A DNA stretch of 64,000 nucleotides from Streptomyces sp. ISL-43. Its GTDB lineage: Bacteria > Actinomycetota > Actinomycetes > Streptomycetales > Streptomycetaceae. The position numbers and the translations under genes were made by a program. Shown one piece after another: positions 33,329-42,550 of the stretch. The stretch covers positions 23,226-87,225 of the forward strand of contig NZ_JAGGOT010000043.1 in assembly GCF_018614195.1 (NCBI RefSeq), written 5' to 3'. Numbering within the stretch: position 1 is the stretch's first letter; every line of letters starts with the position of its first letter. Under the pieces are notes generated by a model. It was not told where the DNA came from. It ran no database searches and saw only the letters and a list, made by a program, of their open reading frames with translations.

Positions 33329-34312
33329 ATGCCCCGCACCCGCCGTATCGTCATCGTGGTCTTCCCGGACGTCGATCTCCTCGACGTGACCGGCCCGGCC
33401 GAGGTCTTCGCCCTGGCCAACCGGGAGACCGGGGGCCGCGCGGGCTATCTGGTGCAGCTGGCGGGCCCCTCGCGCGGCGAGGTCACCACTGCGGCCGGGG
33501 TCCGGCTGCTGGCCGACCTCTCCTTCGCCGAGGTCGGCGGTGTGCTGGACACGCTGCTCGTGCCCGGCGCGGTGGACCTGCGCCCGGAGGGTCCGGTCGC
33601 CCGGGTCGACCGGGAGATCGTGGAGTGGGTCAAGGCGACGGCGCCGCAGGCCCGCCGGGTGGCGTCGGTGTGCGTGGGCGCGCACCTGCTGGCCGCGGCC
33701 GGGCTGCTGGACGGGAAGCGGGCGACCACCCACTGGTCGACCGCCGCCCAACTGGCCGCCGAGCATCCGGCGGTGACGGTGGACGCGGACCCGATCTTCG
33801 TGAGGTCGGGGAAGGTGTGGACCGGCGCGGGGATCAGCGCGTGCATGGACCTGGCGCTGGCGATGGTCGCCGAGGACCTGGGCGAGAAGGTCGCCCTCGC
33901 GGTGGCCCGGCAGCTGGTGATGTACCTCAAGCGCCAAGGCGGGCAGAGCCAGTTCTCGGTGCCGCTGAGCCGGTCCGCCGGGTCGCGGCGGGACATCGAG
34001 GAACTGCGGACGTACATCGCGGAGCACATCGAAGGCGATCTGTCCGCGGCGGCGCTGGCCGGGCGGATGGCCCTGAGCGAACGGCACTTCGCGCGGGTCT
34101 TCCGCAAGGAGACCGGCACCAGCCCGGCCTCGTACGTCGAGGCCGTCCGGGTGGAGGCGGCCCGGCGTCTGCTGGAGAACACCGAGGAGCCGCTGGACCG
34201 GCTCGCCGCCGCCTGCGGATTCGGCTCCGTGGAGACCTTGCACCGGGCGCTGCGCAAGCAGATCGACACGACGCCCGCCGCCTACCGCCGCCGCTTCCGC
34301 ACCACCACCTGA
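33329..34312 (+). CDS. GlxA-type AraC regulator with DJ-1/PfpI domain
   Basis: 327 residues. An N-terminal DJ-1/PfpI domain (IVIVVFPDVDLLDVTGPAEV, nucleophile-elbow cysteine in VASVCVGAHLLA) is followed by a C-terminal AraC double HTH (LAGRMALSERHFARVFRKE; DRLAAACGFGSVETLHRAL). Family members sense small molecules or quaternary amines. ATG 33329 is used; frames before it are weak. The divergent AhpD-like gene and the isochorismatase gene downstream are the probable targets. Confidence 0.9.
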   Translation: MPRTRRIVIVVFPDVDLLDVTGPAEVFALANRETGGRAGYLVQLAGPSRGEVTTAAGVRLLADLSFAEVGGVLDTLLVPGAVDLRPEGPVARVDREIVEWVKATAPQARRVASVCVGAHLLAAAGLLDGKRATTHWSTAAQLAAEHPAVTVDADPIFVRSGKVWTGAGISACMDLALAMVAEDLGEKVALAVARQLVMYLKRQGGQSQFSVPLSRSAGSRRDIEELRTYIAEHIEGDLSAAALAGRMALSERHFARVFRKETGTSPASYVEAVRVEAARRLLENTEEPLDRLAAACGFGSVETLHRALRKQIDTTPAAYRRRFRTTT

Positions 34313-34456
34313 CCCTCACGCCCCCACTCCGCACCTCCCTCTTCAATCCTGCCTCTTCACCAACCCCTCATTCACCGAACCCGGGCACGCGCGGGCCGTG
34401 CGGCTTCGCCATGCCCGCTCGCTCCGATTTCCCCTCCATGAAAGGAACCCCTTCCC

Positions 34457-35098
34457 ATGAACGCTCCGACGACCGCTGCGACGACTGCTCCTCCTACGGC
34501 CGCTTCGCCGACGCTGCGCGAGGTGTTCGGGCTCGATTCCCGGCTGCCCGAACTCGCCGACACCACCCTGGTCATGATCGATTTCCAGAACACCTACACC
34601 ACCGGGGTGATGGAACTGGACGGCGTACGGGAGGCCCTCGCGGCCGGTGCCAGACTGCTCGCCGCAGCCCGCGCCGCCGGGGTCCCCGTGGTCCACGTCG
34701 TGAACGACGGGGGCGAGAACTCCCCCTACGACATCGGTGCGGAGATCGGCGCCGTCTGCGACGAGGTCGCCCCCGTCGACGGGGAGCCGGTCGTGGTCAA
34801 GCAATTCCCCGACGCCTTCCACGACACCGATCTGGAGAAGGTCCTGCGCGAGCTGGGGGCGGGGACCGAACTCGTGCTGGCCGGCTTCATGACGCACATG
34901 TGCATCGTCTTCACCGCCCACGGGGCCATCACCCGCGGCTACCGGCCCACCGTCGTCGCCGAGGCCACCGCCACCCGCCCGCTGGCCGGCCCCGACGGCA
35001 CCGTCGTCTCCGCGGCCGCCCTGCAGGCCGCCTCGCTGGTCACGGTTTCCGACCGGTTCGGCGCGGTCGCCGCCACGGTGGACGAGTTCATCGGCTGA
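34457..35098 (+). CDS. Isochorismatase-family cysteine hydrolase
   Basis: 213 residues from ATG 34457 (GGAAC upstream). The catalytic triad is clear: Asp in VMIDFQNTY, Lys in VVKQFPDAF and Cys in GFMTHMCIVFTAHGA. The N-terminus is a short Thr/Ala tail. Members hydrolyse amides such as nicotinamide, N-carbamoyl compounds or isochorismate. It follows the GlxA-type regulator after 144 bp and is closed by a strong terminator. Substrate unknown. Confidence 0.9.
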   Translation: MNAPTTAATTAPPTAASPTLREVFGLDSRLPELADTTLVMIDFQNTYTTGVMELDGVREALAAGARLLAAARAAGVPVVHVVNDGGENSPYDIGAEIGAVCDEVAPVDGEPVVVKQFPDAFHDTDLEKVLRELGAGTELVLAGFMTHMCIVFTAHGAITRGYRPTVVAEATATRPLAGPDGTVVSAAALQAASLVTVSDRFGAVAATVDEFIG

Positions 35099-35107
35099 CC
35101 ACCACCG

Positions 35108-35149
35108 ACGGCCGCCGCCCCCGTCCTGCGGGCCGGGGGCGGCGGCCGT
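35108..35149. terminator. Strong bidirectional terminator
   Basis: A perfect 16-bp stem (35108-35123 with 35134-35149) with a 10-base loop sits between the stops of the isochorismatase gene and the convergent ABC exporter gene. Confidence 0.85.
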
Positions 35150-35151
35150 GT

Positions 35152-37053
35152 TCAGCGGTCCTGGGAAAGCCCGTACAGCTCGGCGAAAGTGCCGCCGAGG
35201 GCGGTCAGTTCGGCGAAGGTTCCGGTCTCGGTGACGCGGCCCTTCTCCAGGACGATGATGCGATCGGCCAGCCGGCAGTTCTCCAGCCGGTGAGTGACGA
35301 TCATGGTGATCCGGTCGTCCTTCATCTCCCGCAGCCCGGTGAAGATCCGGTGCTCACCGCGCGCGTCCATCGCCGAGGTCGGCTCGTCCATGATCAGGAG
35401 CCGGGGCCTGCGGTGGAAGGCCCGGGCGCAGGCCAGGCGTTGCCACTGGCCGCCGGAGGGTTCGTGGCCGCCCCACAGTGAGCGGGCCAGGAGCGTGTCC
35501 AGGCCCTGCGGGTACTCCCGTACGGCCTCGCGCAGGCCCACCGCGGCGAGCGCTTCCCAGACGGCCGCCTCGCCCCGCTCTCCGGGCTGGCCGAGGGTGA
35601 CGTTCTCGCGTGCCGCGAAGGGCCACTGCGCGTAGGACTGGGCCACCAGTCCCACGTGCGTCCACAGGGTCCGCTGGTCGTGGGCCCGCGTCGGGACTCC
35701 GTCCCAGTACGCCTCCCCCTCGCTCGGCACCGTGAGGCCCGTCAGCAGGCGGATGAGGGTGGACTTGCCGGCGCCGTTCTCGCCGACGACGGCGACGATC
35801 TCGCCCCTCGTGAGCGACAGGCTCACCGGGCCGAGCGCCGGAGCGTCCTTGCCGGGGTAGGTGTACGAGGCGTTCTCCAGGCTGACCTTGCCCGGCGGCG
35901 CGGCTTCCACCCCGCCCCGGGTGGCGCCGAGTTCGCGCGCCTGGCCCAGGAAGAGGCGGTAGTCCTCCAGGTAGAGGGCGTGCTGGAACATGGCGGCCCC
36001 GTACACCACGAGGCTGGACAGGGCGGAGGCGGAGGTCCGCATGGCGACGATCGCGGTGCCCGCCGCCGCGAGGGCCATGGATCCCGTGAGGACGAGTGCG
36101 GCGAGCGCCGCCCACGTGCCGGCCTGGAAGAGTCCGCCGAGGGCCGCGGCGAGCAGCGAGACGCGCAGGTACCGCGGGGCGGAGCCGACGAGTTTGGCGT
36201 CGATGCGGGCGCAGACGGCGGCGTACCAGGCGTGCGCGTAGGGGCGCATGGAGTTGCAGCGCAGCTCGTCGCCGAGCTTGTGGGTGGTCAGGTACCAGCG
36301 CATCATGCCCCGGATGTTGCGCGAGGCGATCGTCTCGTTGTGGAGGGCGTAGTCGAGGCGGGCGGCGATGACGGCCCCCACGCCGCGGGGTACGACGCAG
36401 AGCAGGAGCAACGGCATCAGGACGGGGTGGACGACGGCGAGGACGCCGGCGACCGCGACGAGGTTGATCAGGCCGTTGGTGAAGGCCATGGCGTCCTTGA
36501 CGAGCAGGGACGAGCGGGCGGCGCCGATCTCGGCGGCCTCCGAACGGTCGGAGAACCCGGGCTCGTCGTAGGCGGAGACCTCCACGTCCATGTGGGCGTC
36601 GACCATCTCCAGGTCGGCCGTAGTGCTCAGGCGAGGGGTCAGCCGGCGGGCCGCGCTGCCCGCGGCGATCTCGGCCGTCGTCCCGGCCCCCGCCGCCACC
36701 GCCGCGATCGCCAGCGGCCAGGCGGCGGCCCTGATGCGCTCTCCCGCGTCGCCCGCTGCGAGCAGCGGGCCCATCGCGTCGGCGACCCCGGCGAGGGTGG
36801 CCGCCGTACAGGCCCCGGCGAGGATCTGGCCGGCCAGCAGCCAGGTCACGCAGGCGCGGTCGATCCGCCAGGCCATCCGCGCGGTCTGGGCGAGCGCGGC
36901 GGGCAGCCGCGCGGCCATCTCCCGGAGCGAGAGGTGCTCCATGGCCAGGTTGTGCGTGCCCCAGGCGAAGGTGAACTCGGGCGGGTCGGCGGCCGCCGGT
37001 CCGCGTGGTGGGGGCACCGTTCCCCGTGCCGGCCGTTGCGTCTTCTCAGCCAC
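35152..37053 (-). CDS. ABC transporter, fused permease and ATPase
   Basis: 633 residues from GTG 37053, where AAGGAG lies 6 bp upstream. An N-terminal six-helix exporter domain (residues about 50-350) precedes the ATPase: Walker A GENGAGKST, signature PSGGQWQRLACARAF, Walker B LLIMDEPTSAMD and H-loop VTHR. It resembles half-transporters beside lantipeptide or other natural-product genes, but no biosynthetic gene is adjacent, so the cargo is unknown. It would act as a homodimer or with another half. Confidence 0.9.
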   Translation of the reverse strand: MAEKTQRPARGTVPPPRGPAAADPPEFTFAWGTHNLAMEHLSLREMAARLPAALAQTARMAWRIDRACVTWLLAGQILAGACTAATLAGVADAMGPLLAAGDAGERIRAAAWPLAIAAVAAGAGTTAEIAAGSAARRLTPRLSTTADLEMVDAHMDVEVSAYDEPGFSDRSEAAEIGAARSSLLVKDAMAFTNGLINLVAVAGVLAVVHPVLMPLLLLCVVPRGVGAVIAARLDYALHNETIASRNIRGMMRWYLTTHKLGDELRCNSMRPYAHAWYAAVCARIDAKLVGSAPRYLRVSLLAAALGGLFQAGTWAALAALVLTGSMALAAAGTAIVAMRTSASALSSLVVYGAAMFQHALYLEDYRLFLGQARELGATRGGVEAAPPGKVSLENASYTYPGKDAPALGPVSLSLTRGEIVAVVGENGAGKSTLIRLLTGLTVPSEGEAYWDGVPTRAHDQRTLWTHVGLVAQSYAQWPFAARENVTLGQPGERGEAAVWEALAAVGLREAVREYPQGLDTLLARSLWGGHEPSGGQWQRLACARAFHRRPRLLIMDEPTSAMDARGEHRIFTGLREMKDDRITMIVTHRLENCRLADRIIVLEKGRVTETGTFAELTALGGTFAELYGLSQDR

Positions 37054-37507
37054 GTGCGGCTCCTTCACGTCGTCGTCGAACCACGGCGGTCCCCCCGCCG
37101 CGGACCCGCGCCACGGCATGGCGGAGCGGGGCCGCGAACCGCCCTGGAGGAACCGTTGAGTGAGGGAGTACATCCGAGCCGGGAAGGCGGAGTAACGAGA
37201 ACCGGCCTTCGTGCCGGGCCCGTGGGCGCGGCGGCGCGAGGGGCCGGGGGCAGCCGTCCGGGGCCCGCCGAGGGGCGAGAACGGCCGGATACCGACGGAG
37301 CGCGGGGGAAAGGCCTTGCACGCCCCCGGCTCGTGCCGGGAGGGTCGGGAGGCGCACGCGGGGCGGGTGCCGACACGGCGACGGGATGAAGTTCCCCGTA
37401 CTTTCGCCCGGGTGACGTATGCCGCGAAACGGGCGGCCGTACGGAGCCTGCAGACTGCTCGCGTACGGGCGGGAGTCGGCCCGCCACCAGTGGAAACGGG
37501 AGCGCTG
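37054..37507. other. Divergent intergenic region
   Basis: 454 bp between the ABC exporter and the 5'-nucleotidase. It contains open frames by virtue of high GC only. No promoter, repeat or gene can be supported. Confidence 0.4.
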
Positions 37508-39493
37508 ATGGAAGAGTTCGGCCGGCGCCGGTTCCTGGCCCGGGCAGCCCGGGCAGCCGGGGCCCTGGGGAGGGCCGGGGCCGTCGGGGCGGCCGGCGCG
37601 ACCGGCGTCAAAGCCCTGACCGGCGTCGCGGCGGCGGCCACCGGCGCCGCGCGCGACGCGGCGAGCGCGGCGGGGTACGTCGACGTGCAGCTGCTCCACA
37701 TCACCGACCTGCACGGCTACCTCACCGCTCCCCCGGCCCGGGATTCCGTCATCACCGGCGCGGGCGGCCGGAAGTACGCCGTCGGCGGGGTCGCCTACAT
37801 GGCCACCCATCTGGCGCGGCTGCGGGAGGGTCGGGCCAACTCCTTCTTCTTCGCACCGGGCGACCTCTTCTCCGGCTGGGAGTTCCCCGCGTTCACCCTC
37901 GCCGACGAGCCCACGATCGAGGCCCTGAACCGGCTCGGCCTGGACTTCGCCACGGCCGGCAACCACGAGTTCGACCGTACGCCCGGCTTCCTCCGCCGGC
38001 ACATGGAGCAGGGGCTCCCCTACGAGGGCGCGGGGTCGACGAACACGTTCCCGGATTCGGGCGGCGCCCTCTTCCACGGCGCCGACTTCCGCTACTACAG
38101 CGCCAACGCCGTGTCCACGGCGACCGGAGAGACTGCGCTTCCCCCCTACAACATCGAGTGGGTCGACGCCCCGGGCGGACGGCGCCTGCCCATCGGCTTC
38201 ATCCACCTGACGGCCGTCGGCAGCGAATCCTTCACGAACTCCTTCCAGCCCGGCCTCACCACCCTCGACGAGCTGTCCGCCGCCAACCTCTGCGCCGCCC
38301 GGCTCAAGGCGCTCGGGGTCGGCGCCATCGTGCTGAGCATGCACGACGGGGCCGTGGCGGGGACCGACTTCGACTCCGGCGAGGAGCCCAGCGGCCCGGC
38401 CTACGAGCTGGCGCTGCACGTGTCCCCGGACATCGACGCGATCGTGACGGGGCACTGGCACTGCGCGTTCAACATGATGCTGCCGGACCCCGAGGGGCGG
38501 CCGAGGCCGTTCGTGGAGGCCGGCTGCCACGGACAGATCGTGGGTGAGATCGTCCTGCGGCTCGACCCCGACACCGGTACGGTCGTCCGCGAGCTCACCA
38601 CCTCCGTCAACCACCCCAACACCCGTGACGTGGTGCCCGATCCGGTGCTCCAGGAGGTCGTCGACCACTGGACCGGCTACGCGAGGCAGCACGGGGCGGC
38701 GGTCATCGGACGCCAGCGCGCCTCCTTCAGCCGCCGGCTCTCGCCGGCCGGCGAGTCCACCATGGGCAACCTCGTCGCCGACTGGGCGCTGTGGGCCGCG
38801 GGGCAGACACCCGACTCCTTCGACACCAGCCCCCGGCCCGCCCGTTCCGGCGCGGACCTGGCGCTCATCGCGCTCGCCCCGCGCGTCGGCCGCAGCGTCA
38901 TCAACACGGACCTGCTCGCCGGCCCCGCCCTGGACGACCCGATCGCCTTCGAGCGGGCCTGGAAGGCCGTCGGCTACGGATGCCCGCTGGTCAGCGCCGA
39001 GGTGAGCGGGCAGCAGATCCACGACGCACTGGAGCAGCAGTGGGCCGTGAACGGCTTCGGCGTGCTGACCTACGCGCCGCTCGCGGTGTCGGCCAACGTC
39101 CGCTACTCCTTCGACGCGGAGCGGCCCGCCGGAGACCGGGTCGCGCCGGGCGACGTCCTCATCGGCGGCGCCGCGCTGCGCCCGGAGGCCGCGTACCGGG
39201 TGGTGACCACCTCGTACACGCTGACCGGACAGGACGGCTACCCCGCGCTCGGCGGGTACCGGGAGCCGGCCCGCCACCGGCGCGACGTGGAGAGCTTTCC
39301 CGCGTACGTCACGGCCCTCGGCACCCTGCGAGCCGTGTCCACGGGCCGGGTGACCGCCAAGGGCGCGGCCCACCTGGCCCCCGGGGAGGAGGGCCTGCTG
39401 ATGACGCCGGCCGATCCGGTGCCGGCACTGCCGACGCCCGTCGCGGCGGAGGAGGAGGCCGCCCGGGACGCGGGCCGCCGGCCGGTCTGCTGA
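37508..39493 (+). CDS. Tat-exported 5'-nucleotidase / UDP-sugar hydrolase
   Basis: 661 residues from ATG 37508 (GGGAG upstream). A twin-arginine signal (GRRRFLARAARAAG) is followed by a calcineurin-like metallophosphatase: metal ligands in LHITDLHG, GDLFSG, AGNHEFD and GHWHC. The C-terminal 5'-nucleotidase domain (residues about 360-590) includes MGNLVADWAL and TGQDGYPALGGY. It dephosphorylates nucleotides outside the cell and so feeds nucleosides and phosphate. Monocistronic, nearly abutting the convergent kinase gene. Confidence 0.9.
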   Translation: MEEFGRRRFLARAARAAGALGRAGAVGAAGATGVKALTGVAAAATGAARDAASAAGYVDVQLLHITDLHGYLTAPPARDSVITGAGGRKYAVGGVAYMATHLARLREGRANSFFFAPGDLFSGWEFPAFTLADEPTIEALNRLGLDFATAGNHEFDRTPGFLRRHMEQGLPYEGAGSTNTFPDSGGALFHGADFRYYSANAVSTATGETALPPYNIEWVDAPGGRRLPIGFIHLTAVGSESFTNSFQPGLTTLDELSAANLCAARLKALGVGAIVLSMHDGAVAGTDFDSGEEPSGPAYELALHVSPDIDAIVTGHWHCAFNMMLPDPEGRPRPFVEAGCHGQIVGEIVLRLDPDTGTVVRELTTSVNHPNTRDVVPDPVLQEVVDHWTGYARQHGAAVIGRQRASFSRRLSPAGESTMGNLVADWALWAAGQTPDSFDTSPRPARSGADLALIALAPRVGRSVINTDLLAGPALDDPIAFERAWKAVGYGCPLVSAEVSGQQIHDALEQQWAVNGFGVLTYAPLAVSANVRYSFDAERPAGDRVAPGDVLIGGAALRPEAAYRVVTTSYTLTGQDGYPALGGYREPARHRRDVESFPAYVTALGTLRAVSTGRVTAKGAAHLAPGEEGLLMTPADPVPALPTPVAAEEEAARDAGRRPVC

Positions 39494-39509
39494 CCCGCGC
39501 TCGGGCCGT

Positions 39510-40946
39510 CTACGGGCCCAGCGGGAGGGTAGCCACCAGTCGGGCGCCCTTCGGGGAGTCCCGGACGGCGAGGGTGCCGCCCAGCCGGAGGGCGATGTCG
39601 CGGGCGATGGCCAGGCCCAGCCCGGTGCCGCCCTCGTCGCGTGCGCGGGCGTCGTCGAGCCGGGTGAAGCGTTCGAAGACGCGTTCGCGGTCGGCCGGCG
39701 CTATGCCCGCGCCGTCGTCGGTGACCTCCAGTACGGCCTCGCCGCGGACCTCGTCGACGGCGAGGACGAGCAGGACCCGGTCCTCGGCGTGCCGCCGCGC
39801 GTTGTCCAGCAGATTGGTGACCAGCCGCGACAGCCAGCCGGTGCTGCCGCGCACCGCGATCCCCGGTGCGATGTCGGCCTGTACGGGCACCCGGTCGCCC
39901 TTGCGCGGACGGGCGGCCTCCCGGACCACCTCCGTGAGGTCGACGGCGGCGCCGGGCGGCGGCTCCGCAGTGTCGAGGCGGGCCAGCAGGAGCAGGTCGG
40001 CCGCGAGGTCCTGGAGCCGTACGGTGTCCTCCAGCGCGCCGCTGAGCAGCTCGCCCCACAGCGCCGGATCCGGGTGGGCCTGCGCGACCTCCAGCTGGGT
40101 GCGGAGCACGGTGATCGGGCTGCGCAGCTCGTGGGAGGCGTCCGCGATGAAACGGCGCTGGCGGATTCCGGCGGCCTCCAGCCGGTCCAGGGTGGCGTTC
40201 ATGGTGACGGCGAGCCGGGCCACCTCGTCACCGGTGCGCGGGACGGGCACCCGGCGGTGCAGTTCGCGGTCGCCGATCTCGGCGACCTCGGCGCGGATGG
40301 CCTCGACGGGGCGCAGCGCCCAGCCGGTGACCCGCCAGGTGATCGCGGCCACGACCAGCACGAGCAGCGGGACCGCGACGAACAGCGCCGCCATGATGGT
40401 GTCGTCGGCCGTGTCGGCGTCCCTGAGCGAGGTCCCGGCGTAGACGGTGACCAGGCCCTTCGAGGTGACGGTGGTGACCTGGACGACGCGCTGGCGGTGC
40501 TGCTCGCGTACGCGCACGCCCTTCCAGGTGTCCCGGACGGTGCCCGGGGTGCGGGGCGGGGCGGGCACGAGCGCGGGGCGGCCGGCGAGGTTGGGGCTGG
40601 CCGCCAGGACCCGGCCCTGCGCGTCGACGACCTGGAGGAAGTCCGTGCCGCGGCCCGGGACGGGGGCGGGGTCCAGCCGGCCCGCGGCCACGAGCGCCGC
40701 GATGTTGACGGCCTGGCGTTCTGCGTCGGCCTGGGCGCCGCGGGTCAGATTGGTCTCCAGCGCCCCGAGCAGGGCGAAGGCGGCCGCGCCGAGGGCCAGC
40801 GCCACCACGGCCGAGGCACCCAGGGTCGCCTGGGCACGCACCGACCGCGGTCGCAGCCGGTACGCGCCTTCGCGCAACCGGTACGCCGCCGCGCGCAGCC
40901 GGGCCGGGGCGCGGCGGTCCTCCTGGTTCCCGTAGGACTCAGCCAC
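39510..40946 (-). CDS. Sensor histidine kinase (OmpR-system partner)
   Basis: 478 residues from GTG 40946, overlapping the regulator gene stop by 8 bp. Two membrane helices (about 42-64 and 185-207) flank an extracytoplasmic sensor of about 120 residues. A HAMP region follows, then HisKA with phospho-acceptor His in IADASHELRSPI and HATPase_c with NLLDNARRHA, VTDDGAGI and GGTGLGLAIARDI. All catalytic boxes are present. The signal sensed is unknown. Confidence 0.93.
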   Translation of the reverse strand: MAESYGNQEDRRAPARLRAAAYRLREGAYRLRPRSVRAQATLGASAVVALALGAAAFALLGALETNLTRGAQADAERQAVNIAALVAAGRLDPAPVPGRGTDFLQVVDAQGRVLAASPNLAGRPALVPAPPRTPGTVRDTWKGVRVREQHRQRVVQVTTVTSKGLVTVYAGTSLRDADTADDTIMAALFVAVPLLVLVVAAITWRVTGWALRPVEAIRAEVAEIGDRELHRRVPVPRTGDEVARLAVTMNATLDRLEAAGIRQRRFIADASHELRSPITVLRTQLEVAQAHPDPALWGELLSGALEDTVRLQDLAADLLLLARLDTAEPPPGAAVDLTEVVREAARPRKGDRVPVQADIAPGIAVRGSTGWLSRLVTNLLDNARRHAEDRVLLVLAVDEVRGEAVLEVTDDGAGIAPADRERVFERFTRLDDARARDEGGTGLGLAIARDIALRLGGTLAVRDSPKGARLVATLPLGP

Positions 40947-41616
40947 CGTCGGCCGCCAGCCGGTAGCCGGCGCCGCGGACGGTCTCCACGGCGGCCCGCC
41001 CGAAGGGAGCGTCTATCTTCCGCCGGAGCGCGCTGACGTGCACCTCGACGACGTTGAGGTCGCCCTCGTAAGCGGCGTCCCAGACGTGGTCGAGGATCTC
41101 CCGCTTGGGCACGACTTCGCCGGCCCGGCTCGCCAGGTGCACCAGGACGGCGAACTCGCGCGAGGTCAGTCGGGCTTCGACGCCTCCGCGCGTGCAGCGC
41201 CGGCGGGCCGGGTCGACGACGAGGTCGCCGAACTCCATGACCTGCGGGCTGCGGCGGCCGGTGCGCCGGATCAGGGCGCGCAGGCGGGCCACGAGGACGA
41301 CGTAGGAGAACGGCTTGGAGAGGAAGTCGTCCGCCCCGGTGTCGAGTGCCTCGGCCTCGTCGTACTCGCCGTCCTTCGCGGTGAGCATGAGGATGCCGGA
41401 CTCGCAGCCGGCCGCGCGCAGCCGGGCGCAGACCCGGTAGCCGTTGAGGCCGGGCAGCATGATGTCGAGCACGATGGCGTCGTAGTCGTGCTCGCCTGCC
41501 ATCCACAGCCCTTGCGGACCGTCGTGTGCCGTGTCCACCGTGAAACCCTCGGCCCGCAGACCGCGTTGCAGAGCGGCGGCCAGCCGCCGCTCGTCCTCGA
41601 CTACCAGTACGCGCAT
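40939..41616 (-). CDS. OmpR/PhoB-family response regulator
   Basis: 225 residues. The receiver has the acidic pair EDE, phospho-acceptor Asp in AIVLDIMLPGLNG, Thr in MLTAKDGE and Lys in LSKPFSY. The C-terminal winged helix has LTSREFAVLVHLASRAGEVV and VVEVHVSALRRKI. It is the first gene of a two-gene operon with the kinase and is divergent from a PepSY-like gene across a region holding phased direct repeats, its likely binding site. Confidence 0.95.
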   Translation of the reverse strand: MRVLVVEDERRLAAALQRGLRAEGFTVDTAHDGPQGLWMAGEHDYDAIVLDIMLPGLNGYRVCARLRAAGCESGILMLTAKDGEYDEAEALDTGADDFLSKPFSYVVLVARLRALIRRTGRRSPQVMEFGDLVVDPARRRCTRGGVEARLTSREFAVLVHLASRAGEVVPKREILDHVWDAAYEGDLNVVEVHVSALRRKIDAPFGRAAVETVRGAGYRLAADGG

Positions 41617-41649
41617 GGGGCAAGGTTCTCAGGTCGCGTCGCGGGCTTG

Positions 41650-41686
41650 CTGAAGGGTTCTTCAGCTCGCTTCAGCGGAGCTTCAG
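41650..41686. promoter_or_regulatory. Phased CTTCAG repeats, likely response-regulator binding site
   Basis: CTTCAG occurs at 41660-41665, 41670-41675 and 41681-41686, with steps of 10 and 11 bp, plus the complementary CTGAAG at 41650-41655. Direct repeats at helical spacing are typical for OmpR-family dimers. The site sits between the response regulator gene and the PepSY gene. Confidence 0.75.
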
Positions 41687-41748
41687 GGTCCTGCTCGCAG
41701 GATCGGCCGAGCCGGGCGCGTCGCCCGGAGAACGCGAGGAGCATCCAG

Positions 41749-42411
41749 ATGACCGAGTCCAGTCCCCAGCAGCCCGAGTACCCGGCGGAGCCGGGCGAGG
41801 GCAGTGCCACCGCGACCGGCAAGGCGCCGGGGCGCGGTGCCCGGATCGCCCGGTTCGCCCGTGAAGGCCGGGCCCGCTGGGTGGCGCTCGGGCTCGTGGT
41901 CGTGGCGGCCGGCGGCGCGGGGGCCACGGCCGTCGCCGTGGCGGACCACGAGCACGACGTCCGGCGCACGCGCGCGGAGCGCCTCTGGGACCGGTTCGAC
42001 GTCGAGCGGCAGGCGGAGGGTTCGGTGAAGGCGCCGGTGCCCGTGCGTCCCGCCAAGCCCGGTCAGCCCGGGCAGCCCGGCCTGAAGGGCCAGAAGGGCG
42101 GCGTCCGGAAGGACGGCGCGGAGCGGCCCGGCCTGCCGGACGGCCCGGACGGAACCGTCGTGGACCGGGCCGACCGGGCCCCCGTACCCCTTCCCGCGCT
42201 GCCGGCGGCGCAGGCCCTGGAGAAGGCCGAGGCCGCCGTCCCCGGCGGCAAGGCCGAAGCGCTGCGGGTGGTCGCCCAGCAGGGCGGCGGGAGCGCCTGG
42301 CGGGTGGTGGTCCTCGGCTCCGACGGGGTCCGGCACGCGGTGACGCTGGCCGGCGACGGCACGGTCACGAGCAACACGGTCGCCGGGAAGGGTGCCGGGG
42401 CGGGGCGCTGA
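41749..42411 (+). CDS. Membrane-anchored PepSY-like protein
   Basis: 220 residues from ATG 41749 (GAGGAG upstream). A Pro/Gly-rich cytoplasmic leader, one membrane helix (VALGLVVVAAGGAGATAVAVA), a collagen-like Pro/Gly/Gln linker (KPGQPGQPGLKGQKGG) and a C-terminal PepSY-like domain (ALEKAEAAVPGGKAEALRVV, WRVVVLGSDGVRHAVTL). PepSY proteins beside two-component systems often modulate kinase signalling or proteases. The shared operator region suggests it belongs to the regulon of the adjacent system. Confidence 0.75.
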   Translation: MTESSPQQPEYPAEPGEGSATATGKAPGRGARIARFAREGRARWVALGLVVVAAGGAGATAVAVADHEHDVRRTRAERLWDRFDVERQAEGSVKAPVPVRPAKPGQPGQPGLKGQKGGVRKDGAERPGLPDGPDGTVVDRADRAPVPLPALPAAQALEKAEAAVPGGKAEALRVVAQQGGGSAWRVVVLGSDGVRHAVTLAGDGTVTSNTVAGKGAGAGR

Positions 42412-42425
42412 GCGGATTCCGGCGC

Positions 42426-42466
42426 GCGTCCGGTGCCCGGCCCGCCGAGGCGGGGGCACCGGACGC
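42426..42466. terminator. Convergent hairpin terminator
   Basis: A perfect 13-bp stem (42426-42438 with 42454-42466); the loop itself contains a smaller CCGCC/GGCGG stem. It lies between the PepSY gene and the acyl-CoA synthetase gene. Confidence 0.75.
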
Positions 42467-42550
42467 GGGCAGCGGGCGGGGCGGACACATGGCGCGGGCC
42501 GGACGCCCGCCCCCGGGCCCTCCCGGCACCGTGTCGTACGGGCCCGCGCC

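Noticed and set aside
35152..37053. Lantipeptide export gene within a biosynthetic cluster
   Set aside because: No precursor peptide or modification enzyme lies next to it; only the transporter type is similar.
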